From positions 1-10,375 of the forward strand of contig NYZA01000229.1 in assembly GCA_002686955.1 (NCBI GenBank): 10,375 nucleotides of DNA. Direction: 5' to 3'. The translations under genes were made by a program, and so were the position numbers. The notes below the pieces were generated by a model, which was not told the origin of the DNA, ran no database searches, and saw only the letters and a list, made by a program, of their open reading frames with translations. Below are positions 1-6,973 of the stretch, piece by piece (position 1 is the first letter of the stretch; every line of letters begins with the position of its first letter). Source of the stretch: Gemmatimonadota bacterium. Lineage in GTDB: Bacteria > GCA-2686955.

Positions 1-289
1 CGGTTCCGGGGAGAAAGCCGAGAGAAGACAGGGGCATGATTGCGGGCGGGTTGGCTACACCGATAGAGCGGAAACCCGGTTTGGAGTGCCTATCCGCAGG
101 CTGGCCAGACGCATTGGCGGATTCTACCGTGTCGCGTATCGGAAAGTGTCGGTCTCGACGACGGCGGTAGCGGTCGGGATTCGGAGCGACGCAGCGCAGA
201 GTTGGGGCGGCTGCGGCTCGATGTTACCTTCGAGCGACACTTCTTCCATGCTGGACCATTTAGCGAGGGAACTGCCGACGAGGCCGATC
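1..289. other. Upstream region without a recognised gene
   Basis: The reading frame of the esterase stays open back to a GTG at 86, but that extension is Arg/Ser-rich, resembles nothing recognisable and precedes a much better signal-peptide start at 290. There is a small palindrome AAACCCGGTTT near 72-82 of unknown meaning. I see no convincing promoter, riboswitch or RNA gene. Confidence 0.4.
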
Positions 290-1807
290 ATGCCACATCT
301 CATCCCGCTGCTGGCGAGCGTGGCGCTTGCCGCAATCATCCCACATGCGCCCGAGACAGGCCGCAACCTCGGCCGCGTCTTCGGCCCCGACTGCGGCCCA
401 GACGACCTCGTTTCCACACAGTTCGCCGTCACCTGGCACACCTTTCCCGGAACGTCGATCTTCGTGATCGGCGATGGCGAGCATTTGGGCAGCTGGGATC
501 CGCTGGCCGCGGTGAAGCTCGAGCCAGGTTCCTATCCCGCCTGGCGAGCGGAGATTGGCCTGCCCGCGGGGGAGGTGCTCTCGTTCAAGTACGCCGCTCG
601 TAGAGATTCGCCGGAGGAGCTCGAGGACCCGGAAAATATCGAACTCGAGGGTGGTGCTCTGCGGTGGGTCGCGGTCGAGGGCGAGCGACCGAGCGGGGAA
701 CGGCGGCTCTATTACCATTCGGGCTGGACCGAGCCCACCGTGCTCTGGCGGTCCGGCGGTGGCCCGGATTGGGAAGAGGAGCTTCCACTCGAGCGGCAGG
801 GACCGGGCCGAGCACCAGGCGAATGGCTCTACGCGGTGGATGGAGTCGGCAGGGTTTGCGCGGAGGTGGAATGGATATTCACAGACGGTGCGTCGGGCCG
901 AGACTACGCACCCGGCGGGGTTCCCTACCGCTCGCGGGTACCACGCGCGCTGGTGCAAGACGGTGCTGTCTACGACTACTCTCCGGCCGCTTCGGTCACG
1001 CCGTCGCGGATCGAGATCCACCCCGATTTCGACTCGGTCTTTCTGCCCGACGATCGGGACATTCGCGTCTATCTGCCGCGAGGCTACGACGACCATCCCT
1101 GGCGCGCCTATCCGGTACTCTACATGCACGACGGACAGAACATCTTCTTCCCCGGTGGGCCCTTCGGCTGTTGGTACGCCGAGGAGACGGCCGATGAAGA
1201 GATCGGTCACGCGCGCATGCGCGAGACGATCGTCGTCGGCATCGACAACACGGCGGCGCGGCTGTGGGAATACATGCCGCCTGAGGACGGGGGCCTCGGC
1301 GACCTCTATCTCCGCCTGCTCGGCGAAGAGCTGAAGCCGTACATCGACGCCACCTATCGCACCCGTCCCGGGGCCGAGGACACGGGTGTATTGGGGTCGA
1401 GCCTGGGTGGGCTGATATCGCTCTACATCGGCTGGGAGCGCCCCGAACTGTTCGGTCGCGTGGGAGCGATGTCGCCCTCGCTCTGGCTCGACTCTCTGGT
1501 GGAGCGGGTCGAGCTCGAGCCTCGTCGGGAGGGACGCTACTGGCTCGACAGCGGCACGGCCGGACCGTCGAACGACAGCATGTGGGACACATACAACGCC
1601 CGCGACGGGATGCTTCGCAACGGCTACGTGCTCGGCGCCGACCTCGAACATTTCCTCGACCTGGGGGCCATGCACAACGAGGCGGCCTGGGCGGCGCGCC
1701 TGTGGCGGCCCTTCGACTATCTGCTTCCAGGCAGCGACGGTTCCAACGGCTTCTATGGTCCCCAGGCGGTCGTCGCGCCGGTGCCATTGCGCGGACTTCT
1801 TCCATAA
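290..1807 (+). CDS. Secreted esterase (Esterase D/Fes-type alpha/beta hydrolase) with starch-binding-like modules
   Basis: About 505 residues. The start at 290 is chosen because it begins a hydrophobic segment (MPHLIPLLASVALAAII) typical of a signal peptide, with GAGG six bases upstream. ATG at 248 or 221 remains possible and would add basic residues. Residues about 41-117 resemble a CBM20 starch-binding module (VIGDGEHLGSWDP, then a W-R-A-E strand and FKYA). Residues about 140-222 (YYHSGWTEPTVLW ... WIFTDG) resemble a CBM25-type module. Residues about 242-477 are a Fes/Esterase-D hydrolase with VYLPRGYDD, YPVLYMHDGQN, the nucleophile elbow GSSLGG (Ser371), a likely acid Asp420 in YWLDSG and His462 in GAMHNEAAW. 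All three triad members are therefore present. It probably hydrolyses an ester on a polysaccharide or glycoside outside the cytoplasm; the substrate is unknown. It is a single gene, convergent with the biotin operon. Confidence 0.85.
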   Translation: MPHLIPLLASVALAAIIPHAPETGRNLGRVFGPDCGPDDLVSTQFAVTWHTFPGTSIFVIGDGEHLGSWDPLAAVKLEPGSYPAWRAEIGLPAGEVLSFKYAARRDSPEELEDPENIELEGGALRWVAVEGERPSGERRLYYHSGWTEPTVLWRSGGGPDWEEELPLERQGPGRAPGEWLYAVDGVGRVCAEVEWIFTDGASGRDYAPGGVPYRSRVPRALVQDGAVYDYSPAASVTPSRIEIHPDFDSVFLPDDRDIRVYLPRGYDDHPWRAYPVLYMHDGQNIFFPGGPFGCWYAEETADEEIGHARMRETIVVGIDNTAARLWEYMPPEDGGLGDLYLRLLGEELKPYIDATYRTRPGAEDTGVLGSSLGGLISLYIGWERPELFGRVGAMSPSLWLDSLVERVELEPRREGRYWLDSGTAGPSNDSMWDTYNARDGMLRNGYVLGADLEHFLDLGAMHNEAAWAARLWRPFDYLLPGSDGSNGFYGPQAVVAPVPLRGLLP

Positions 1808-1813
1808 GAAGTC
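1794..1813. terminator. Hairpin at convergent gene ends (possible bidirectional terminator)
   Basis: A perfect 8-bp stem GACTTCTT / AAGAAGTC with a CCAT loop overlaps the esterase stop codon and lies ten bases from the bioD stop. It sits where a shared terminator would be expected between converging transcripts. Neither strand has a following T-tract, so it is not a classical intrinsic terminator and the role is inferred from position. Confidence 0.35.
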
Positions 1814-1822
1814 GCCCAAGCG

Positions 1823-2530
1823 TCACAGTCTGCTCAGGATCTTCTCGATCGCGACGAACTCGCCGGCCTTCAGGTGGTCGTGGCTGGGAATGAAGGGGAT
1901 GTTGCCGAGCACAGTCACCCTGCAAAGTCGCTCCACCACCTCGGGGTTGCGTGCCTCCTCCGGCCCGGGCGGGACGGTCTGCGGATCGTGGCCGCGAGTG
2001 AAAACGACCCCGAGCACTTCCAGCCCGCGGGCGCGCGCACACTCCACGGTGAGCCAGGTGTGGTTGATGGTGCCCAGGCCGATCCGCGCGACGATGAGCA
2101 GCGGAAGCTCCATGGCGAGGGCCAGATCGGCGGTGCTGCGCCCCTCCTCGTAGGGCACCAGCAAGCCGCCCGCCCCCTCCACGAGGGTGACGTCGTGGCT
2201 GCTCCGGATCGGGCGAAGGAGCTCGACCGCTCGGTCGATCGAGAAGGAGCCTCCCTCAAGAGCGGCGGCCTCGGCCGGCGCCAGGGGCGCACGAAAGCGG
2301 AAGGGGCAGACTTGATCGAGAGAGAGCTCGGTCCCGGACTCCCTCCACAAGAGCGACGCGTCGGACGGGAGCAATCGGGGCTCTTCGCCCGCGACAGTCT
2401 CGCACCCGGTCTCGCAAGGCTTCATGACGCCGGTAGACAGGCCGGCCGCGCGCCAGGCAGCCGTGAGGGTGAGGGCGACGAAGGTCTTGCCCACACCGGT
2501 GTCGGTGCCGGTCACGAATAGTGCCCTCAA
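1823..2530 (-). CDS. bioD: ATP-dependent dethiobiotin synthetase BioD
   Basis: 235 residues, normal for the family. It closes the ureido ring of 7,8-diaminopelargonate with CO2 and ATP in the cytoplasm, the third of the four steps encoded here. The P-loop GTDTGVGKT spans residues 8-16, the substrate lysine lies in GVMKPCETGC (Lys37), VEGAGGLLVP spans 117-126, and LGTINHTWLT follows. The start is a TTG whose last two bases are the first two of the bioA stop (TTGA). GGAG lies five bases upstream and the product then begins (M)RALFVTGTD, exactly as expected for BioD. The frame is open farther upstream, but that stretch lies inside bioA and looks non-coding. The family's usual Asn in the GVxxNR motif near the nucleotide site is Thr here (VLGVVFTRG). 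Last gene of the operon. Confidence 0.93.
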   Translation of the reverse strand: MRALFVTGTDTGVGKTFVALTLTAAWRAAGLSTGVMKPCETGCETVAGEEPRLLPSDASLLWRESGTELSLDQVCPFRFRAPLAPAEAAALEGGSFSIDRAVELLRPIRSSHDVTLVEGAGGLLVPYEEGRSTADLALAMELPLLIVARIGLGTINHTWLTVECARARGLEVLGVVFTRGHDPQTVPPGPEEARNPEVVERLCRVTVLGNIPFIPSHDHLKAGEFVAIEKILSRL

Positions 2531-3921
2531 AGTGTCTCCACGACCGCATTGATGCTCTCCTCCACGATATCGAGGAGCCGGTCGAGCTGGTTTCGGCCGA
2601 TGGCAAGGGCGGGCATGATCACGATCACATCGCCGAGCGGGCGCAGGATCGCGCCGCGCTTGCGGGCCTCCAGGATCACCCGATGCCCAACGCGCAGGGC
2701 CGCGTCGAATGGCTCTCCCGTGTCCACATCCTTCACCAGCTCGACCCCAGCCATGAGTCCCTTGGCGCGGACCTCCCCGACATGTGGCCGGCCCGCAAGA
2801 GTGTCGAGGCGGCATCCCAGGTCGTGCGCCAGAAGCGCGACATGCTCGAGCACGCAGTGCTGCTCGAAGAGCTCGAGGCTGGCCAGGGCCGCGGCGCAGG
2901 CGAGGGGATTTCCGGTGTAGGTGTGGCCGTGGAACAAGGTGCGGCGACTCTCGAAGCTGCCGAGGAACCCTTCAAAGATTCTGTCCGAGGCGATGGTGGC
3001 GGCCAGCGGAAGATAGCCGCCGCTGAGCCCCTTCGCGAGTGCGATCAAGTCGGGTTCCACCCCTTCGTGCTCGCAGGCGAACAGCTTCCCGGTTCGTCCG
3101 AATCCGGTGGCCACTTCGTCGAGGATGAGGAGAACCTCGTTGTGCCGGCAGGCCGCCGCCACCCGACTCAGGAAACCCTCGGGATGCACGATCATGCCCG
3201 CTGCCCCCTGCACCAGAGGCTCCATGACCACTGCTGCCAGTTGGTCGCGATGGCGATCGATGAGGCGCTCCGCCTCGCCTGCGCACTCCATGTCGCAGTC
3301 GGCGCGTCTCTCTCCCAGAGGGCAGCGGTAGCAGAAGGGGGCCGGAATTCGCACCGTCTCGAAGAGCAGGGGCCGGTAGATGGCGTGGAAGAGATCGATT
3401 CCGCCAACCGAGACCGAGCCGATGGTGTCGCCGTGGTAGGCGTCTCCGAGACAGGCAAAACCGGTTTTCGCGCCCCGGGGGGCACCCTGCTGGCGCCAGA
3501 ACTGGAATGCCATCTTGAGCGCGACTTCCACCGCCGACGAGCCCGAGTCTGAATAGAAGACCCGAGCCACCGACGACGGCGTGACGGCCACGAGGGCGCG
3601 GGCCAGATCGATAGCAGGCGCGCTCCCCAGCCCCAGTAGGGTGGAGTGAGCGACCTTGCCGAGCTGTGTGCTCACCGCCCGGTCGATCTCGGGAACCTGG
3701 TGGCCGTGAACGTTGGTCCAGAGGGAGCTGACCCCGTCCAGATACCGTCTGCCCTCGATGTCGATCAGCTCGACCCCCTCGGCGCGCTCGATGACTAGGG
3801 GATCGTCATCGAGCCAGTCTTTCATCTGGGTGAACGGATGCCAGACGAATCGCTTGTCGTCCCTCTTCAGGCGCTCGATCCGCTCCCGGTCTATCGGGGT
3901 GTCTCCAGCGGCCGGCGGCAT
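2527..3921 (-). CDS. bioA: Adenosylmethionine/lysine-8-amino-7-oxononanoate aminotransferase BioA
   Basis: 464 residues, PLP class-III aminotransferase that converts KAPA to 7,8-diaminopelargonate. Visible landmarks are WHPFTQM (27-33), GVSSLWTNVHGH (63-74), VFYSDSGSSAVEVALKMAFQ (121-140), AYHGDTIG (161-168), LDEVATGFGRTGKLFACEH (267-285, Asp268 for PLP), Schiff-base Lys297 in ALAKGLSGGYLPLA, and FHGHTYTGNPLACAAA (330-345). The HSTLLG, SVGGIDLFHAIYRPLLFE and RPLGDVI segments match the Bacillus BioA/BioK branch, reported to use lysine as amino donor, better than the E. coli SAM-using branch. This is judged from memory of the two families. An insertion at 197-213 carries four cysteines (CYRC ... 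C ... C) in a CX2C-X8-CX3C pattern. Its ATG overlaps the bioF stop by one base (TGATG). Confidence 0.95.
   Translation of the reverse strand: MPPAAGDTPIDRERIERLKRDDKRFVWHPFTQMKDWLDDDPLVIERAEGVELIDIEGRRYLDGVSSLWTNVHGHQVPEIDRAVSTQLGKVAHSTLLGLGSAPAIDLARALVAVTPSSVARVFYSDSGSSAVEVALKMAFQFWRQQGAPRGAKTGFACLGDAYHGDTIGSVSVGGIDLFHAIYRPLLFETVRIPAPFCYRCPLGERRADCDMECAGEAERLIDRHRDQLAAVVMEPLVQGAAGMIVHPEGFLSRVAAACRHNEVLLILDEVATGFGRTGKLFACEHEGVEPDLIALAKGLSGGYLPLAATIASDRIFEGFLGSFESRRTLFHGHTYTGNPLACAAALASLELFEQHCVLEHVALLAHDLGCRLDTLAGRPHVGEVRAKGLMAGVELVKDVDTGEPFDAALRVGHRVILEARKRGAILRPLGDVIVIMPALAIGRNQLDRLLDIVEESINAVVETL
2536..2539 (-). promoter_or_regulatory. Ribosome binding site deciding the TTG start of bioD
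   Basis: GGAG on the minus strand, inside the last codons of bioA, five bases before the TTG at 2530. It supports translation-coupled initiation at the TTGA overlap rather than a farther upstream start. Confidence 0.6.
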
Positions 3922-5102
3922 CAGAGAATCTTCCCGAGGGCTGCGGCAGCCTGGTCCAGCTGCTCGTCGTCATGTGCCGCCGAAATGGAGAAGCGCAGTC
4001 GGCAACTTCCGGCCGGAACGGTGGGAGGACGGATCCCCTGGCAGTAGATGCCGAGTTCGAGCAGATCGGCGCACGCCTTCATGACGCGTGTCACCCCCGG
4101 GAAGAACACCGGCACGATGTGGTCGATGCCCGGCGGATTGCACCCCGTGATCTCCAACACCGCCTCGCGGAAGCGTTCGGTGTTGTGCCTTAGTCTCTGG
4201 CGCGCCACCCGGCCGTCGCGCACCAGGTCGATGGCTGCGGAGCCTGCTGCGGCCACGGCCGGCATCGGCGCGGTGGAATAGATGAAGGAGCGTGCCCGAT
4301 TCAATAGAAGGTCGACGATGGGCGATCGGGCAGCGACGAAGGCACCCGAGGCCCCGAAGGCCTTGCCGAGCGTCCCTAGAACTACGTCCACCGAGTCGGC
4401 GCATCCCGTTTCGGCGGCCAGACCTCGGCCCGATGGCCCGGTCGCACCGAGGGCGTGGGCCTCGTCCAGATAGAGCATGAAGGGCCGGGTGCCCTTCAGA
4501 GCGACGATCTCCTCCAGGCGGCTCCGGTCCCCCTCCATGGAGAAGAGCGACTCCGTCACCACCAAGACCTCATGGTCGGCCGGAGCCTCTATCAGCAGGC
4601 GGCGCAGCTTGCTCGTGTCGTTGTGCGGGTAGATCCGGCACTCGGCCCGCGCGAGGCGGATGCCGTCGATCAAGCTCGCGTGGTTGAGCTCGTCGGAGAG
4701 GATCGTGCAATCCCGGCCAGCCAGGGCGGGGATCGCGCCGATGTTGGCCTGATACCCACTGTTGAAGAGGAGCGCCTTCTCTCGCTCCAGATAGGAAGCG
4801 GCCTTGCATTCCAGCTCCTCGTGGGGATGCATGTTCCCTGAAACGAGGCGGCTGGCGCCGGAACCGACGCCGTAGCGCACAAGCGCGTCTTGCACCGCGG
4901 CACTCAGTCGGCGATCTGTGGCCAGGCCGAGGGAATCGTTGCTCGAGAAATTGATGATCCGGCGGCCGTCTAGGACGATCTCGGCCTTCAGTGGCCGACC
5001 CGCTCGATGCAGGCTGCGATGAAGGCCTGCCGCGTGGATGCGGTGTAGCTCATCCTCGATCCCACCGCGGTGGTCGGTCGTCCCCGCGCCACCCCCACCC
5101 AT
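3921..5102 (-). CDS. bioF: 8-amino-7-oxononanoate (KAPA) synthase BioF
   Basis: 393 residues, PLP alpha-oxoamine synthase that condenses pimeloyl-CoA/ACP with alanine, the first dedicated ring-assembly step. Motifs include NFSSNDSLGLA (family norm SNDYLGL, so Tyr to Ser), GVGSGASRLVSGN, LFNSGYQANIGAI, DELNHASLIDGIRLA, VVTESLFSMEGD, LDEAHALGATGPSGRG (Asp213 and His216) and the Schiff-base lysine in LGTLGKAFGASGAF (Lys247). The chosen ATG overlaps the bioB stop by one base (TGATG); a GTG one codon upstream at 5105 would overlap by four and is the less likely start. The first ~14 residues are Gly-rich and not conserved. The alternative within the family (KBL, 2-amino-3-ketobutyrate ligase) is unlikely given the operon. 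Confidence 0.94.
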   Translation of the reverse strand: MGGGGAGTTDHRGGIEDELHRIHAAGLHRSLHRAGRPLKAEIVLDGRRIINFSSNDSLGLATDRRLSAAVQDALVRYGVGSGASRLVSGNMHPHEELECKAASYLEREKALLFNSGYQANIGAIPALAGRDCTILSDELNHASLIDGIRLARAECRIYPHNDTSKLRRLLIEAPADHEVLVVTESLFSMEGDRSRLEEIVALKGTRPFMLYLDEAHALGATGPSGRGLAAETGCADSVDVVLGTLGKAFGASGAFVAARSPIVDLLLNRARSFIYSTAPMPAVAAAGSAAIDLVRDGRVARQRLRHNTERFREAVLEITGCNPPGIDHIVPVFFPGVTRVMKACADLLELGIYCQGIRPPTVPAGSCRLRFSISAAHDDEQLDQAAAALGKIL

Positions 5103-6064
5103 CACGCTGGAGCCCCGAGGGGCCGGACCGTGAGCCCAAGATCGCGGATCATGGTCAGGTCGAGGGTGTGCTCGCGGCCGCGCGTGGTCAGGTAGTTGCC
5201 GACCATCATTCCGTTGGCGCCCGCCATGAAGATCCAGGACTGCAGATCGCGCAGATTCAGCTCACGGCCGCCGCAGACGTAGATGTCTTTTGCGGGCATC
5301 ATCAGGCGGTAGACGGCCACGATCTTGAGGCAGTCCAGAGGAGTCAGGTCATTCTGCCCCTCGAGGGGCGTCCCGGGAATCGGGTTGAGAAAGTTGAGCG
5401 GGATGGAGTCGACATCGAGCTCCCGCAGAGTCACGGCCAGTTCGACACGCTGGGCGGGGCTTTCGCCTAGACCGAAGATCCCGCCGCTGCAGACCTCTAG
5501 CCCAGCGGACTTGGCTCGGCGAACCGTGTCCACGTCGTCCTCGTAATCGTGCGTGCTGCAGACCGAGGGGAAGTAAGAGCGGGCCGTCTCAAGGTTGTGG
5601 TGGTAGTTGGTGAGGCCGGCGTCCCTCAATCGAGCCAGAGTCTTCTCGGGAAGGGTGCCAAGAGAAGCGCAACGCAGCATTCGCCCTTCACTCTGAAGGC
5701 GCCCGAGGGCTTCGCAGATCTCGCCGATCTCCCGGTCCGAACGGACGGAGCTTCCGGCCGTGACGATGGAGTATTCGCGGGCACCCATTCCCTCCACCTC
5801 ATGTGCCCGCTCGACGATCCTATCCGAGCTGACCAATGGGTAGATCGGCGCCCCGCTTCGATGGTGTGCGGACTGGGCGCAGAAGGCGCAATCCTCGGGG
5901 CATCGGCCGCTCTTGGCGTTGAGGATGCCGCAGAGCGTGACGCTCCGGCCCTTGTGCCTCTCGCGCACTGCGCCGGCCCGCGCCATCAGGGAGTAGAACT
6001 CGGCGCCCTCGGCGGCAAGCAGCGCCTCGGCCTCCGCGATGTCGATCGGCTCCGCTCCGGTCAT
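5102..6064 (-). CDS. bioB: Biotin synthase BioB (radical SAM)
   Basis: 320 residues with ATG at 6064; it inserts sulfur into dethiobiotin, the last step. The radical-SAM [4Fe-4S] motif is C55-PED-C59-AF-C62 within NAKSGRCPEDCAFCAQSAHH. Other conserved blocks are YSIVTAGSS (98-106), CASLGTL (132-138), YHHNLETARSYFPSVCSTHD (154-173), EVCSGGIFGLGE (190-201), SIPLNFLNPIPGTPL (220-234), CGGRE (264-268) and MAGANGMMVGNYLTT (280-294). Where E. coli BioB has the first [2Fe-2S] cysteine (FCMGAA), this protein has Ser99, and it has an extra Cys169 in YFPSVCSTH. This is the pattern of the anaerobe-type subfamily. An in-frame ATG at 6109 would add 15 unconserved residues; neither start has an ideally spaced Shine-Dalgarno (GAAGGA lies only two bases before 6064). 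First gene of the operon. Confidence 0.93.
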   Translation of the reverse strand: MTGAEPIDIAEAEALLAAEGAEFYSLMARAGAVRERHKGRSVTLCGILNAKSGRCPEDCAFCAQSAHHRSGAPIYPLVSSDRIVERAHEVEGMGAREYSIVTAGSSVRSDREIGEICEALGRLQSEGRMLRCASLGTLPEKTLARLRDAGLTNYHHNLETARSYFPSVCSTHDYEDDVDTVRRAKSAGLEVCSGGIFGLGESPAQRVELAVTLRELDVDSIPLNFLNPIPGTPLEGQNDLTPLDCLKIVAVYRLMMPAKDIYVCGGRELNLRDLQSWIFMAGANGMMVGNYLTTRGREHTLDLTMIRDLGLTVRPLGAPA

Positions 6065-6278
6065 CGTCCTTCGGTTCTCTGGTTCGATCGCAGGGTCTGA
6101 GTTGGTCATTCGGACGCGTATGGTAGCGCGACATGCCGGGGCCCTGCTGGCGATCCTGTCCAAGCTGGACAGCGATCGACGCCGGTGTCGAGTTCGAAAT
6201 GACCATAGAGCGCCGTGCCGGAGCCGAGGCTGGCCACGGTTCAGGTGTTCCTGCTCGGGCTCGCCGGCGCGCGGCGAT
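6065..6278 (-). other. Leader of bioB and unrecognised degenerate sequence
   Basis: About 210 bases between bioB and the debris gene. One minus-strand frame stays open into bioB from ATG at 6283, but its Arg/Ser-rich translation does not resemble BioB. Another frame gives a short stretch (about 6240-6106) that begins directly after a stop and is unrecognised. I see no BirA box, BioR site, riboswitch or clear promoter here, so the source of the bio operon's transcription is not evident. Confidence 0.35.
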
Positions 6279-6629
6279 CCCATGGATGCCGAAGCCGGCC
6301 CAGAAATAGGGGTGGGCTGGGGGCAGCTGATCGAATCGTCTCTTCGACCTTGTCGTCGCAGGCGAATTCCGGGCCTCGTCGAGCATCTTGCGTCTCCCCG
6401 TGGCCAGGGCCTCGACCGGATCGGTGCTGCGGACCGTGATCGCCTTGCCCCGGAAGTCGATCTCGTACTCGAAGTAGGTCCCCTGCTGGACGACTACCTC
6501 GTCCCCATCGACGGCGGCATCGATCGCGTCCTGGATCTTGTCGTAATCCCCTGGAACATCGAACGTGATCGCGCGCCCCAAACGAGCATGGAGCAGTCCC
6601 AGCAGAAAGATCGCGGCCAGCATGCGCAT
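6279..6629 (-). pseudogene. Chimeric gene remnant: secreted beta-helix N-terminus joined to a CHAT-like C-terminus
   Basis: ATG at 6629 begins a signal peptide (MRMLAAIFLLGLL ... GRA) followed by FDVPGDYDKIQDAIDAAVDG, DEVVVQQGTYFEYEIDFRGK and AITVRSTDP. This is the standard opening of secreted parallel beta-helix (pectate-lyase-fold) repeat proteins, which normally continue for hundreds of residues. Here it changes character at about 6417, where the same frame gives VEALATGRRKMLDEARN and then, from 6314, HPYFWAGFGIHG. The latter resembles the invariant ending of CHAT-domain peptidase-like proteins (usually hPYYWAaFvLiG). The frame then runs on as Arg/Ala-rich nonsense. I read it as two gene ends fused by deletion, now non-functional. 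The beta-helix assignment is firm; the CHAT assignment is tentative. Confidence 0.55.
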
Positions 6630-6806
6630 GATCGCCCCGCTCGGGCAGATGTGGCTGATGAGGCGGATCACCGGTAGGCATCGAGTGCGCTGTTCGGGTT
6701 CCAGCTCCGCTGTATTCGAGACGAGCTTGACCCGGACCCGCCGCCAGCGAGAGTGCGCCACCGAGCCGGACGCAGCCTACCGGGCCTCGATGACAGAAAA
6801 TTCGGT

Positions 6807-6841
6807 CTAGGAGCCTGTTGCGCATAGGCTTTCGAGCCCAG
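6807..6841 (+). repeat. Left terminal inverted repeat
   Basis: Exact reverse complement of 6939-6973 over all 35 bases; the next base on each side no longer matches. Confidence 0.9.
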
Positions 6842-6938
6842 CATCCGTCTTCGTTCCGATCTCTGCATCGCTAAGTCCTTGAAAGGCAACCGGCCTTCCC
6901 GCGGACCCAGCTTCTTGATCTCGAAACGAGCTCGAACA

Positions 6939-6973
6939 CTGGGCTCGAAAGCCTATGCGCAACAGGCTCCTAG
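6939..6973 (-). repeat. Right terminal inverted repeat
   Basis: Exact reverse complement of 6807-6841 over all 35 bases. Confidence 0.9.

Larger units (their letters stand above)
6807..6973. mobile_element. MITE-like palindromic element with 35-bp perfect terminal inverted repeats
   Basis: 167 bp bounded by two exact inverted copies of a 35-base arm (6807-6841 and 6939-6973), each starting CTAGGAGCCTGTTGCGCATA when read inward. The 97-bp interior continues as an imperfect palindrome (for example TCGTTCCGA against TCGTTTCGA), and its centre at 6890 is a small hairpin (GAAAGGC/GCCTTCC). The outer CTAG is itself palindromic and could be a 4-bp target duplication, leaving 31-bp termini starting GAGCCTGTTG. 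No transposase is encoded, so it would be a non-autonomous element moved by an unidentified IS. It lies between divergent transcription units, which argues against a terminator. Confidence 0.65.

Noticed and set aside
260-1819. 519-codon minus-strand frame opposite the esterase
   Set aside because: Arg/His-rich translation with no family resemblance; it is the antisense shadow of a gene with an intact catalytic triad in high-GC DNA.
2521-3552. 343-codon plus-strand frame opposite bioA
   Set aside because: Shadow of bioA; no recognisable domain, while the minus strand carries every BioA motif.
6065-6806. BirA- or BioR-type operator in front of the biotin operon
   Set aside because: Looked for a GTTTAC/GTAAAC-type split palindrome and a TTATAGATAA-type site; neither is present.
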